A program made the translations under genes and the position numbers. Below are positions 1 to 8,338 of a stretch of DNA of 64,000 nt, piece by piece. This stretch comes from Paenibacillus senegalimassiliensis (GTDB taxonomy: Bacteria > Bacillota > Bacilli > Paenibacillales > Paenibacillaceae). Under the pieces are notes generated by a model. The model was not told where the DNA came from. It made no database searches and saw only the letters and a program-made list of their open reading frames with translations. The first letter of the stretch is position 1. Every line of letters starts with the position of its first letter. The stretch is taken from the NCBI RefSeq assembly GCF_001486585.1, contig NZ_LN909046.1:310001-374000 (forward strand), read 5' to 3'.

Positions 1-911
1 CCCGAACGTTGAGTCAACTGAGCAATGCCACGAACAGCACAGAAGAAGAAGAGAGTCATCTTCATGAGTAGTCCATAAAACAGCAAAATAGTAACCACTA
101 AATCTAGCCGTTCAATGAACAAAAAGTGGGATAGCGTGCGGGCCGACTTCAAAAAGGGAAGTTGGCTTGTTGTTGCAACGGCTGGACCAAGGATTGCCAT
201 ATTGAGAACGTTCATGAAGATTAAGAACAGGCTGACGGTGAAATAGCCGAGCAATGTGCTTTTGACAGGGACTCCATTTTGATTCCACAAGGGCCATATC
301 ATCAGGAAGACCAGCATTTGACCGAAGGGAAATGAAACGATGTCGGGCAGGGCAGCTTGGACGACAGGGAGGATGCCTTGCTCCAGTATCGGCTGTAATT
401 TGGTAAAATCAACGGTTCCTAACGTCAGTAACAAGGTGATCAACACAGCATACGACAACATCATCAGTGGGAGCAGCAATTCAGGTAGATTAAACACGAT
501 TTCCGCTCCCTTAGAAATGGCATAACCGCCGATACTTACAAATATCAACATGGTGAGAAACATGGGGGTTTCCGGCAACATCACCAATTTGGCGAGCTCT
601 CCCAAATCACGCACATTACGCATGGACTCATAGGCAAAATAAAGGCAGTAAAGTATCCCGATTGTGGTACCGGCAATACGCCCGAACCCGCGCTGCAAAA
701 TGTTCATCCAACTTGAACGTGGAGAACGCTTCTGAATCCAGAGGAACACGAGCAGCAGCAGAAAGCCAGCCAGCGATCCAATCGACATGGCGATCCAGGA
801 ATCCTGCTTCGCTTTGCCGCCCAACAGGAACAGGGGCGTGCTGCCAATTTCAAATAAAATAACCATAAAGAAGATTTGAACAGAACTGATCCTCTCCTGA
901 TGTTCTTTCAC
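1..911 (-). CDS. GerAB-family spore germination permease, second copy in operon (partial, C-terminus off the window)
   Basis: Integral membrane protein of the endospore germination permease family (APC superfamily), expected in the spore inner membrane as the B subunit of a germinant receptor. Translation from a GTG at 911 is open for 303 codons to the window edge, so roughly the last 60 residues of a normal 360-residue member are missing. It is a string of hydrophobic segments with the family features: a short hydrophilic N-terminus (KEHQERISS), an early FEIGSTPLFLLG stretch and a loop rich in LPE. The GTG start is chosen because AGGAGG lies 10 bases upstream and the 78-residue gene ends just before it. 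It is the last visible gene of the minus-strand gerA-gerB-gerC-small ORF-gerB operon. The second GerB paralogue in one operon is the odd point. Family assignment is firm; germinant is unknown. Confidence 0.82.
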   Translation of the reverse strand, partial: MKEHQERISSVQIFFMVILFEIGSTPLFLLGGKAKQDSWIAMSIGSLAGFLLLLVFLWIQKRSPRSSWMNILQRGFGRIAGTTIGILYCLYFAYESMRNVRDLGELAKLVMLPETPMFLTMLIFVSIGGYAISKGAEIVFNLPELLLPLMMLSYAVLITLLLTLGTVDFTKLQPILEQGILPVVQAALPDIVSFPFGQMLVFLMIWPLWNQNGVPVKSTLLGYFTVSLFLIFMNVLNMAILGPAVATTSQLPFLKSARTLSHFLFIERLDLVVTILLFYGLLMKMTLFFFCAVRGIAQLTQRS

Positions 912-917
912 AAGATT

Positions 918-1154
918 CTATCCTCCTAACCAACGGATGATCGCTCGTCCAAGGGGTTGGAACACATTCAAGTATGGGGTGGACAAGCTGATATGTGGCA
1001 CTCCGATGATGTTGCATACATGCAGGTAAGTGCTCCAGCCAATCAAGATGGTGTATAGCAACCATTTTAACAACCGCCGCTTACCTTTAATTTTCCGAAA
1101 TCCCCATATCAGCAGGGCAGCATCAATGACGATAATCCAAATCAGCATGGTCAA
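918..1154 (-). CDS. Small membrane protein of the germinant receptor operon (78 aa)
   Basis: A 78-residue protein with two predicted membrane segments, about residues 2-18 and 30-48, separated by a basic KIKGKRR loop, and an arginine-containing tail. I do not recognise a named domain. It lies 3 bases after the gerC-like gene and 6 bases before the second permease gene, so it is almost certainly co-transcribed with them. Small membrane proteins are known in some germinant receptor operons (GerD-independent 2-TM 'D' subunits in Bacillus), and this size and topology would fit such a subunit. That role is inference from context. The clean intergenic spacing and conserved frame make it a real gene rather than a chance ORF. 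Confidence 0.7.
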   Translation of the reverse strand: MTMLIWIIVIDAALLIWGFRKIKGKRRLLKWLLYTILIGWSTYLHVCNIIGVPHISLSTPYLNVFQPLGRAIIRWLGG

Positions 1155-1157
1155 TCC

Positions 1158-2399
1158 TCAATTCTGTTCCACCGATTTATAAGACTTGCTGCTAAGGCCA
1201 AAACGATTGATGTCTATGGAAACGGAAGGACGAATTTCGATCTCCTTAAATACCTGATCCCAACTGTTATCCTCCTCAATTTGCTTCCAGCGTTTTGGAT
1301 ATTTGGAATGAATCAGTGTAGCAAATTCCGTAACATCGGCATTAAGCCCCTGCACGGCACGCCACCCAGCATTGACGTATTCCAGAACTTCTTCTTCAAT
1401 GATCTTCTCCAACCGGGCTAACTCGCTGGCTTTACTCAAATCAGCCTTGCCTCCGGTCTCTATCAACATGCCTTCTCCCCTGATGCCAACCTGCATAACA
1501 AAATGATCATTGTCCCAAACGGGCTTGACCACGGTTTTAGATTTCAGCAGGGAGAAGGTCGAATCGTTCTGTTCTTTCTTGGGGTCCGCAGAGAACGGAA
1601 TGCTGGCAGCATTGATCTGGTTGCGCAGAAAGGTTAAGCCGAATGCCTGCTTCGTATTCAGCCATCCCACAAAACGGTCTTCCTTCAACACACCAAGGCG
1701 CCCCAAGGAAATACGGCTAGGTAAATCCGTAACTTGAGTGTCCTCGACCTTGTCCATGACTGCAGGCTTCGTCAGCTTGATCTCTGGTATTGTTGCACAA
1801 TGCGAGTCGGAAGACAGTGCCATGGTCAATTCAAACATTCGCGTTCCGGGATAGTAGGAGGTCAGCCTGCTTTCCTGCTGAATCATTAATTGAATGCCCA
1901 TCCCCTGGTTCTTCGTTACCTGCATTAATTGTTCAAGCACATCGCTGGCTTCCCGCTCGCTCAAGAAGACAAACAAGGTTTCACTTTCATCAGGCTTGCG
2001 CAGGAAAAGATCCAGCAAGGCTGGCAACCCTTGATCCACCGCTTTGACGTTAATGATGGAAATCCGTGAATGGGAGAAAAAGAGCTGCCGGGTACTTGTA
2101 AGATTGCTTCGGGCCACAGCCTCTGTCACCGTTGATCCTCGTTCGGTAAAAGTTAGAAAAGGTGGGGAGATCGACGAGCCTCCACTAGAGCCCCCCATGC
2201 TGCTGGTCGAACTGGGGTTGATAATCTGGTAGGTGACACGCCACTGGTCATCTTCCCAGTCATAGGCCGTTCCCGAGACAATGCCTAACTCGTCAAGCTC
2301 ACGGTCATCCCAACAACCACTTAGCGTCACTGCCGCCAGACATAGGCTTAAACCCAGGTACAGGACTTTGCGGCCGCGTGCCCAAGTTGGCTTTATCAT
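1158..2399 (-). CDS. Ger(x)C-family germination lipoprotein
   Basis: C subunit of a GerA-type germinant receptor, a lipoprotein anchored on the outer face of the spore inner membrane. The 413-residue product begins with a signal peptide and an LSGC lipobox with the lipidated cysteine at residue 29, followed directly by the family hallmark WDDRELDELGIVSG. A serine/glycine-rich loop near residues 75-85 and a C-terminal region ending in SIDINRFGLSSKSY follow. An upstream in-frame start at 2558 is rejected because it would lie deep inside the preceding gene. The ATG at 2399 overlaps the stop of the gerB-like gene in an ATGA arrangement, which signals translational coupling. Confidence in family is high; which receptor type it belongs to cannot be told from sequence alone. 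Confidence 0.92.
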   Translation of the reverse strand: MIKPTWARGRKVLYLGLSLCLAAVTLSGCWDDRELDELGIVSGTAYDWEDDQWRVTYQIINPSSTSSMGGSSGGSSISPPFLTFTERGSTVTEAVARSNLTSTRQLFFSHSRISIINVKAVDQGLPALLDLFLRKPDESETLFVFLSEREASDVLEQLMQVTKNQGMGIQLMIQQESRLTSYYPGTRMFELTMALSSDSHCATIPEIKLTKPAVMDKVEDTQVTDLPSRISLGRLGVLKEDRFVGWLNTKQAFGLTFLRNQINAASIPFSADPKKEQNDSTFSLLKSKTVVKPVWDNDHFVMQVGIRGEGMLIETGGKADLSKASELARLEKIIEEEVLEYVNAGWRAVQGLNADVTEFATLIHSKYPKRWKQIEEDNSWDQVFKEIEIRPSVSIDINRFGLSSKSYKSVEQN

Positions 2400-3502
2400 G
2401 ATGGAGTTTCCTTTCTTCTGGATTTTATTTTGCCAGCCATTAAACTGTACAGATATATAAGTGTGGGCAGAATCAGATTCACCAGCATCATGATGGGGAA
2501 ACGCCCCTCGGCATTCAAGGCCGTCAGCTTGGAGGGATCCTTCCAGGTGTAGAGACATTCAGCGCAAATGACCATGAGAATACCGATGAGGTAGGGCTCC
2601 TTCTCTTTAACGCGAAACGTCTGCTTGAAGCATTCCAGAGTAACAAACAGGAAGATGCCCAGCTTGAAATAGATAGAAAGCATCCAATAGGAAATGAACA
2701 AAATATCAAGATTTTCCAGAAAATTACCGATATGCACCACACTTAGCGAAATAAAGCCAGGATAGGAAGTAGCTTTGATGTAGTTGGACCCGAAAATCAT
2801 GATCATTTCAGACAGGTTCATGGTCATAAGTACGGTAATAATGAGCAGAGCTCTGTGACCGATGCGTCCTGCATGCTTGGGATTCTTAAGATAAGGGGCT
2901 AGGAACAGCAAAATCGCCACTTCAGAGTACCAGGTAACCGGAGTCATACTGCCCAAGAGTAATTCGCGATAGGAATGATCGAAGACGGGAAGCAATCGAT
3001 GGATATCCAAATAATTTTTCAACCCAAACCAGTAGATCGGCAGAACGATGAAGTAAAGCATAAAGATCATGCTATTGACTTGACTGAGCGTGGTAATTCC
3101 CTGGTGAACCATATAGGCAGCAATCAAAAGAGAAATAACAATGATCACGAGTATCGGAGTTTGAAATAATACGTTGTCTTTAAGGAAATTAACAAACTCC
3201 CGCAAGATGGAGGATGAAGCATCCAGGTAATACTGCAATAAGACCAGTCCCAACAAGGTAGATACAACCGGGGAACTGACCTTGCTGACCCATTCGAGAA
3301 ATGGGGCACCCTCATTATGCTTGATGATGAGCCCAATGATTACAGCCATACCAATTCCTGTCGCATAAGCAAACAAGACCGCCCAAGGCGAATCTTGGTC
3401 AAGATAGGTCACGATGATCGTAGGCAGAACGATAAAGGCCGTGGGCACAATCGCATTAAAGATCAAAAGCACTGCATTCCACGAGCTGATTTTGGAGTCC
3501 AT
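2396..3502 (-). CDS. GerAB-family spore germination permease
   Basis: B subunit of a germinant receptor, a polytopic inner-membrane protein of the amino-acid/polyamine transporter type thought to bind the germinant. The 368-residue protein (MDSKISSWNAVLL...) has about ten hydrophobic segments, normal for the family. The start at 3502 is chosen because GGAAAGGTGA precedes it and it falls 7 bases after the gerA stop; the longer open frame starting at 3592 would overlap gerA by about 80 bases. It is followed by the gerC-like lipoprotein gene with a 4-base overlap. A second permease of the same family lies at the end of the operon, so this receptor could assemble with alternative B subunits. Confidence 0.92.
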   Translation of the reverse strand: MDSKISSWNAVLLIFNAIVPTAFIVLPTIIVTYLDQDSPWAVLFAYATGIGMAVIIGLIIKHNEGAPFLEWVSKVSSPVVSTLLGLVLLQYYLDASSSILREFVNFLKDNVLFQTPILVIIVISLLIAAYMVHQGITTLSQVNSMIFMLYFIVLPIYWFGLKNYLDIHRLLPVFDHSYRELLLGSMTPVTWYSEVAILLFLAPYLKNPKHAGRIGHRALLIITVLMTMNLSEMIMIFGSNYIKATSYPGFISLSVVHIGNFLENLDILFISYWMLSIYFKLGIFLFVTLECFKQTFRVKEKEPYLIGILMVICAECLYTWKDPSKLTALNAEGRFPIMMLVNLILPTLIYLYSLMAGKIKSRRKETPS

Positions 3503-3509
3503 GTTCAAA

Positions 3510-5108
3510 TCACCTTTCCGGTTGCTTATGATGGCTTGAATTAGCATGTTTGCTGCTGGGTGAAGACTGTCTTCTCGCTTCTTCAGCGGCAAAGATCTGT
3601 GGCCTGATCTTCATCATGGAGTGCGGAGCACGAATGAAAATATCCTTCCAGTATCGAAAGGTCAGGGGTGCAACTGGCGACAGGTAAGGCACGCCAAAGG
3701 AGCGTAGTCCGGCCATATGAATTAATAACACGATCAGGAAGGACATCATGCCAAACAGGCCCAGGAAACCTGCAATTAACATCATTAGAAAACGAATCAG
3801 CCGGATAGAGTTCGCAATGACCTGTGCCGGAATCACTAAGTTACAAATCGCGGTGAACGATACCACGATGACCATAGCGGCGGAGACCAGTCCGGCCTGT
3901 ACGGCAGCTTGTCCAAGTACCAGTGCCCCAACGATAGATATGGCGGGACCGATGGCTCGCGGCATCCGAACGCCCGCCTCACGCAGCACGTCGAAGGTTA
4001 ATTCCATCATTAAAGCTTCAATCAGTGCAGGGAAGGGAACGCCCTCACGTTGGGCGGCCAGACTGACCAGAAGCGTGGTCGGGAGCATCTCCTGATGGAA
4101 GGTGGTTATGGCGATATATAGTGCCGGTAGCATCATTGATACGAAGAAGGATGTGAACCGGATCATTCTAAGGAATGAGGATATATCAAAGCGCTGATAG
4201 TAGTCCTCGCTCGACTGAAAGAAGCTAAAGAAGGTTGAGGGGGCCAGCAAGGCAAAGGGAGTCCCGTCAATTAAAATTCCAACCTGTCCCTCCAGCACTC
4301 CCCCAGCCAAGGCGTCTGGGCGTTCGGTATTCTGTATGGTCGGGAACGGAGTCAGGCTTCCGTCCTGAATCAGTTCCTCAATATAATTGCTCTCCAGTAT
4401 GGCATCGGTATTGATGGCATTCAGCCGTTCACGGATTTCGCCCAGCACCTTGTTGCTGGCAATCCCCTTCAGATAGACCAAGGCGATATCAGTATGCGTA
4501 CGCTGCCCGATCTTGTACTCTTCAATGCGTAGATCAGCCGATTTGATCCGGCGGCGCATGAGGGAAGTACCTGTACGTAGATCTTCAGTGAAGGATTCCT
4601 TCGGCCCACGAGTAACGCCTTGTGAACTCGGTTCGCTGATGCTGCGCTTCTCCCAGCCTGCGGTATCCGCTGAAAGGGCATGGTTGGTCCCGTCGATGAG
4701 AATAATGGTATGTCCTTCAAACAGCATGGCATGGAGGACCTCGAAGGTTTTACACTCGGACACTTTGCCTATAGCGAGTACCTCGTCCTTCATCTTCGCT
4801 AGCATTGATTCTGGTGACAAATCCGGCTCTTGCAAAGCTGGATGCTTGGTCAATGTCAGCAAAACATCCTGATTCAGCGTGTCCTGGTTGACCAGCCCGC
4901 TGATGTATACCAAGGCCACTTCAGGTTTGATTCCAGGCTCATTGACGCGGCGGAATATGACATCTGAGCTCTGCCCGATTGTATCTCTCAGATGCTGCAA
5001 GTTGAATGCCAACGAGTGGGTTAAGGCCCGTGATGAGGGAACAGAGGTATTTCCCTGTTCATGCTTGGGCTTCTTTTTCGTGTTGCTGAACGAGAAGAGC
5101 GGCTTCAT
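3510..5108 (-). CDS. GerA-family spore germination protein (A subunit)
   Basis: A subunit of a GerA-type nutrient germinant receptor. The 532-residue product has a large hydrophilic N-terminal half with the duplicated domain typical of GerA proteins (VALVYISGLVNQDTLNQDVL and, later, IALVYLKGIASNKVLGEI), then a membrane half from about residue 315 with several helices including the conserved PALYIAITTFHQEMLPTTLL and the REGVPFPALIEALMMEL segment. The start at 5108 is set by a strong AAGGAGGATATCC site; an upstream in-frame start at 5189 lacks one. It leads the minus-strand receptor operon. A sigma-G-like motif pair is seen upstream, in keeping with forespore expression of such operons. Confidence 0.94.
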   Translation of the reverse strand: MKPLFSFSNTKKKPKHEQGNTSVPSSRALTHSLAFNLQHLRDTIGQSSDVIFRRVNEPGIKPEVALVYISGLVNQDTLNQDVLLTLTKHPALQEPDLSPESMLAKMKDEVLAIGKVSECKTFEVLHAMLFEGHTIILIDGTNHALSADTAGWEKRSISEPSSQGVTRGPKESFTEDLRTGTSLMRRRIKSADLRIEEYKIGQRTHTDIALVYLKGIASNKVLGEIRERLNAINTDAILESNYIEELIQDGSLTPFPTIQNTERPDALAGGVLEGQVGILIDGTPFALLAPSTFFSFFQSSEDYYQRFDISSFLRMIRFTSFFVSMMLPALYIAITTFHQEMLPTTLLVSLAAQREGVPFPALIEALMMELTFDVLREAGVRMPRAIGPAISIVGALVLGQAAVQAGLVSAAMVIVVSFTAICNLVIPAQVIANSIRLIRFLMMLIAGFLGLFGMMSFLIVLLIHMAGLRSFGVPYLSPVAPLTFRYWKDIFIRAPHSMMKIRPQIFAAEEARRQSSPSSKHANSSHHKQPER

Positions 5109-5136
5109 GGATATCCTCCTTCCTCTATGATGTTGT

Positions 5137-5164
5137 AGTATACCCGGGAGTGAGTCCCTTATCC
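5137..5164 (-). promoter_or_regulatory. Possible sigma-G-type promoter of the germinant receptor operon
   Basis: On the minus strand GGATA (5160-5164) is followed after 16 bases by GTATACT (5137-5143), close to the sigma-G pattern GHATR, N17-18, CATWMTA. The spacer is one base short, so this is only a candidate. Receptor operons of this family are known to be sigma-G dependent. Confidence 0.3.
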
Positions 5165-5215
5165 TTCCTGAAAGAGAAGAAGCAAGCAACAGAGGAAGCG
5201 TGTATTTGCTTATTA

Positions 5216-5395
5216 GAGGTTGTTCAAAAAGTCGTCTTCCCAGAACGAAGTTATTCGAGAAGTGGGTTCGACATCGAATCTTGAATTCACCCGGGCCTTC
5301 CGGTGCTCACGTACCCACTACGTACGCTCCACTCCTCAGTCCCTAGCTTCATCCAACCTTCTTGGTCCTAGAAATTCGACTTTTTGAACACGCAC
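5216..5395 (+). repeat. 180-bp miniature inverted-repeat element, copy A
   Basis: A 180-bp sequence beginning GAGGTTGTTCAAAAAGTCG and ending CGACTTTTTGAACACGCAC, so its ends form an imperfect inverted repeat of about 19 bases. It is flanked on both sides by the direct repeat TATTA (5211-5215 and 5396-5400), which looks like a target-site duplication. The interior shares long near-identical blocks with copies C and D (for example ATCGAATCTTGAATTCA and CTAGCTTCATCCAA). It has no coding frame. It lies between the divergent germinant receptor operon and the exporter gene and makes up much of that 415-base gap; the rest of the gap holds the two promoters and otherwise AT-rich sequence. Confidence 0.9.
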
Positions 5396-5463
5396 TATTA
5401 ATGAAATTTTCATGAAATTTTCGTAATATGAGCATGTTTTAGTCTTCTAGTGTTATTTGGAGT

Positions 5464-5492
5464 TTGAGCAATTGAAGCACATCCTATATAAT
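5464..5492 (+). promoter_or_regulatory. Sigma-A promoter of the FUSC-like gene
   Basis: TTGAGC (5464-5469) and TATAAT (5487-5492) are separated by 17 bases, and the start codon lies about 30 bases downstream of the -10. This is a good vegetative promoter match. Confidence 0.7.
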
Positions 5493-5523
5493 ACGGTTCT
5501 GAGCTAAGGTGAGGAGCTGAGTT

Positions 5524-6453
5524 TTGGTGAGATGGACGATTGGTTTGCGTAATTTAAAGACAGGGTTGGCCATTTGCATTTGTGTCATTGTAGCGGCTTT
5601 ATTGCGTCTGGAATATCCCTTCTACGCGGCCATTGCCACCATAATCTCGATGGAGAATTCGGTAACCAATTCGTTTACCGCAGGCAAGCATCGGACGATG
5701 GGGACATTTGTTGGCGCGATCGTTGGTGCTTCCTTTGCTTTGGTTGCTCCGGGAAATGCGATTTACTGTGCCATTGGCGTAGTTATTGTGATATACATTT
5801 GTAATGTGCTGAAATGGAACAAGTCGATATCGATTGGATGTATTGTTTTTCTGGCTATTATGCTAAATTTGGATGTTGGCGAAGGTCCGATGTTTTATGG
5901 GTTAAATCGTATTACCGATACACTAATCGGCATCGCGGTAGCTGTCGTGGTTAATCTGGTTATCTTCCCTCCCAAGCATGAGGTGTATCTGCAAAAGGCC
6001 AGAAAGGCGGCGGCCAAGAAAGTAGCCGAGGTATTTGACCAAGTGGTAGAGCGCGGGGAGACAGCCAATTTGAAGGGACTTCGTGACGAACTGAATGCCC
6101 TGGAGAAGTACTATCGTCTCTGCAAGGAAGAGTTCCATCTGACCAAGGACCAGAATGCAACTATGGAGCAAATCGGTGAGGAGATTGAATCCTACCGTCA
6201 TATTTATGAGCATTTGATCATCGTCTGGCGGCTTGTTAATGAGCCTCATCCGGTACTGCATATGCATGATAGGGGAGATCAAAGCATAGTCGGCAGCATC
6301 GATGAGGATATAAGCCAACGGATTGACATTGTATATAATTATCACGTGAATTGGATCTTTAACGAATTGCAGCAACTGGGCCTCCCGGTCCCGCTCAAGG
6401 AGCGAATTCATTGGGCGCCTGATTTACAACAGCTTCCCGGGAGAGCGATCTAG
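5524..6453 (+). CDS. Aromatic acid exporter (FUSC/ArAE) family membrane protein
   Basis: Membrane protein of the ArAE/DUF939 type, relatives of which export aromatic carboxylic acids and similar compounds. The 309-residue protein has four to six hydrophobic segments in the first 150 residues, including the family-typical LEYPFYAAIATIISMENSVTNSF and KHRTMGTFVGAIVG, then a soluble C-terminal half rich in helices (KARKAAAKKVAEVFDQVVE onward) with coiled-coil character. It starts at TTG (5524) or the adjoining GTG (5527); GAGGAG is 8 bases before the TTG. It is monocistronic, with its own sigma-A promoter and the terminator hairpin shared with the next gene. The substrate is unknown; this half-size form is common in Firmicutes. 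Confidence 0.85.
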   Translation: MVRWTIGLRNLKTGLAICICVIVAALLRLEYPFYAAIATIISMENSVTNSFTAGKHRTMGTFVGAIVGASFALVAPGNAIYCAIGVVIVIYICNVLKWNKSISIGCIVFLAIMLNLDVGEGPMFYGLNRITDTLIGIAVAVVVNLVIFPPKHEVYLQKARKAAAKKVAEVFDQVVERGETANLKGLRDELNALEKYYRLCKEEFHLTKDQNATMEQIGEEIESYRHIYEHLIIVWRLVNEPHPVLHMHDRGDQSIVGSIDEDISQRIDIVYNYHVNWIFNELQQLGLPVPLKERIHWAPDLQQLPGRAI

Positions 6454-6493
6454 AGATAAGCAATATGCACAAATCACGAATATTTCTCTAAAA

Positions 6494-6521
6494 TAAAAAA
6501 GAGCCGCTTTTGGCGGCTCTG
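6494..6521 (-). terminator. Rho-independent terminator of the alcohol dehydrogenase gene
   Basis: AGAGCCGCC-AAAA-GCGGCTCT read on the minus strand, followed by TTTTTTATTT. The U-run is on the minus-strand side only, so it serves the dehydrogenase gene best, though the hairpin may also slow transcription from the plus-strand gene. Confidence 0.85.
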
Positions 6522-6531
6522 ACTACATCAC

Positions 6532-7572
6532 TTACATGGTACTGATATCAATTACAAATCTATACTTCACGTCGGAAGCTAATACACGCTGGTACGCTTC
6601 ATCGATTTGATCAGCCGATACTACCTCGATCTTAGGGGCAATGTTGTGTGCTGCACAGAAATCCAGCATTTCCTGGGTCTCACGGATGCCCCCAATCAAA
6701 GAACCTGCAAATGAGCGGCGATGCCCGATGAGGGACATTACATTAAGAGACAACGGCTCTCCAGGAGCACCGACATTGACTAAAGTTCCGTCCAGGGTAA
6801 GCAGTGAGAAATAAGCATCCATATTGATATTGGCACTTACGGTATTAATAATTAAATCAAAGGTTCGGGCCAGCTTCTTAAAGGTTTCAGAATCATTAGT
6901 AGCATAGTAATGATCCGCTCCTAATTGAAGGCCATCCTCTTGTTTGTTTAATGTTTGGGATAGCACGGTAACTTCAGCGCCCATGGCATGGGAAATTTGA
7001 ACAGCCATATGCCCCAAGCCTCCCATGCCAACAACAGCTACCTTTCTGCCTGAACCCGCTCCCCAATGATTTAAGGGTGAGTAAGTCGTAATACCTGCGC
7101 AAAGTAGCGGAGCAGCCACGTCAAGCTCAATAGCATCAGGAATTGTGACTACAAAGTCCTCGCTTACAACTATATGGGTGGAATAGCCACCTTGCGTGGG
7201 TTCACCGTATTTATCAACGCCAGCGTAAGTAGGGATATTTCCTTTCAGGCAATATTGTTCTTCCCCTTTTTGGCAATTCTCACATTCGCCACAAGAATCG
7301 ACCATACAACCTACTCCTACACGGTCGCCGACCTTATATTTAGTAGTATTAGGTCCAACAGCCGTGACAATTCCCGCGATCTCATGTCCAGGTACAAGAG
7401 GGTAGTTAACCTGTCCCCATTCTCCATGAGCGGTGTGAATGTCCGAATGGCATATGCCCGCATATTTAATTTCAATTAATACATCCTTCGCATCAAGATT
7501 CCGCCGTTTGATTTCAGCAACGCGAAACGGTTTGTCCGGCCCGTCGACAGCTCGTGCTTTAGCAGTTATCAT
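6532..7572 (-). CDS. Zinc-dependent alcohol dehydrogenase, NAD(P)-dependent (cinnamyl/YahK-like)
   Basis: Medium-chain dehydrogenase oxidising alcohols or reducing aldehydes with NAD(P)(H), cytoplasmic. In 346 residues it shows the catalytic zinc site ([14 protein letters not shown], and the [12 protein letters not shown] cysteine), the structural zinc loop [15 protein letters not shown], and the Rossmann motif GMGGLG. The serine following the second strand (VLSQTLNK) hints at NADP preference. The start at 7572 follows AAGGAGG by seven bases. It is divergent from a MerR-family regulator and has a MerR-type promoter with a 19-base spacer and a dyad, so induction by reactive carbonyls or a similar electrophile, as for the AdhR system of Bacillus subtilis, is a reasonable inference. 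Confidence 0.93.
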   Translation of the reverse strand: MITAKARAVDGPDKPFRVAEIKRRNLDAKDVLIEIKYAGICHSDIHTAHGEWGQVNYPLVPGHEIAGIVTAVGPNTTKYKVGDRVGVGCMVDSCGECENCQKGEEQYCLKGNIPTYAGVDKYGEPTQGGYSTHIVVSEDFVVTIPDAIELDVAAPLLCAGITTYSPLNHWGAGSGRKVAVVGMGGLGHMAVQISHAMGAEVTVLSQTLNKQEDGLQLGADHYYATNDSETFKKLARTFDLIINTVSANINMDAYFSLLTLDGTLVNVGAPGEPLSLNVMSLIGHRRSFAGSLIGGIRETQEMLDFCAAHNIAPKIEVVSADQIDEAYQRVLASDVKYRFVIDISTM

Positions 7573-7612
7573 CAAAAATCCTCCTTCATACTTTGTTCCT
7601 CTTTCCAAAACC

Positions 7613-7643
7613 ATGTTAATCCTTATAGTTAACTCTAAGTCAA
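7613..7643 (-). promoter_or_regulatory. MerR-type promoter and operator of the dehydrogenase gene
   Basis: On the minus strand TTGACT (7638-7643) and TAACAT (7613-7618) are 19 bases apart, the overlong spacing that MerR-family activators correct by bending DNA. The spacer holds the dyad CTTAGAGTTAACTATAAG (7622-7639). The same GAGTTAAC core recurs before the merR gene. Confidence 0.75.
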
Positions 7644-7709
7644 GGGGGTAAAATGAACCCGAACTTCCAGAAACTCGACACTGGACAAAATAGTGTGTTA
7701 ATATCGTTT

Positions 7710-7740
7710 TTATTATTAGAGTTAACTCGAAGTCTAATAT
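7710..7740 (+). promoter_or_regulatory. MerR-type promoter and operator of the merR gene
   Basis: The dyad TTAGAGTTAACTCGAA (centre GTTAAC 7721-7726) lies in a 19-base spacer between a weak TTATTA (7710-7715) and TAATAT (7735-7740). It matches the dyad in front of the dehydrogenase gene, suggesting the regulator controls both its own gene and its neighbour. Confidence 0.65.
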
Positions 7741-7757
7741 GAGGGAGAAGATACAGA

Positions 7758-8153
7758 ATGAAGACCTATTCGATTAGCGAGGTTGCTAAGGAATTAAAAC
7801 TTACGCCATATACTTTGCGTTATTACGACAGGGAAGGGCTGATGCCTTTTGTAGAACGGGGTTCGAGTGGAATAAGAAGATTTAAAGAATCCGATATTTC
7901 ACTTCTGAAAATAATTGAGTGTTTAAAATCAACGGGGATGCCCATTAAGGAAATAAAAACATTTATCGATTGGTGTACTGAGGGAGACTCTACGCTGAAA
8001 CAAAGATATGACATGTTTCTTGAACGAAAGGCAACTGTGGAATTACAGATGGAAGAACTGAAGAAATCGATGGAGCTTATAGAATATAAATGCATGTATT
8101 ACCAAACTGCATTAATCGCAGGAACGGAAGATATTCATAAAGCGCTAAACTAG
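7758..8153 (+). CDS. MerR-family transcriptional regulator (AdhR-like)
   Basis: A 131-residue DNA-binding protein. The N-terminal winged helix-turn-helix ([26 protein letters not shown]) and the [30 protein letters not shown] segment are diagnostic of the MerR family; a coiled-coil dimerisation helix follows from about residue 80 to 118. Its only cysteines are Cys55 in IIECLK, one in the FIDWCTEG loop and one near the C-terminus (EYKCMYY). The first matches the position of the single sensing cysteine conserved in the NmlR/AdhR branch, which respond to aldehydes. It is divergent from the alcohol dehydrogenase and both have the same dyad in 19-base spacers, so it most likely activates that gene. 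The inducing compound is inferred, not shown. Confidence 0.88.
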   Translation: MKTYSISEVAKELKLTPYTLRYYDREGLMPFVERGSSGIRRFKESDISLLKIIECLKSTGMPIKEIKTFIDWCTEGDSTLKQRYDMFLERKATVELQMEELKKSMELIEYKCMYYQTALIAGTEDIHKALN

Positions 8154-8247
8154 GAAGGGGAAGATTTCGAAGCACGGCTATTTTCAGGATTTTAGCTTCA
8201 CCGACCTTATAATAGGATGGACACAAATTTGTAGATTGTTTATAATT

Positions 8248-8280
8248 GATATTGATTATTATTATCAATGTATTTATAAA
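8248..8280 (+). promoter_or_regulatory. Fur-box-overlapped promoter of the btr-like regulator
   Basis: TGATTATTATTATCA (8253-8267) matches the Bacillus Fur 7-1-7 box TGATAATNATTATCA at 14 of 15 positions (the N counted). It sits on the promoter formed by TTGATT (8252-8257), a 17-base spacer and TATAAA (8275-8280), so iron-loaded Fur would block transcription of the downstream regulator. Confidence 0.75.
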
Positions 8281-8315
8281 ACACTACCCGATGGGGTGGT
8301 GTTTTATCATTTTTT
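8278..8315 (+). terminator. Rho-independent terminator after merR, overlapping the btr start site
   Basis: AAAACACTACCC pairs with GGGTGGTGTTTT around a short loop, and a T-rich tract (ATCATTTTTT) follows. The predicted start site of the next gene (about 8287) falls inside the left arm, so the hairpin can act only on readthrough from merR, not on the regulator's own transcript. Confidence 0.7.
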
Positions 8316-8338
8316 GAATAAGGAAAGGATAGAAGTCT

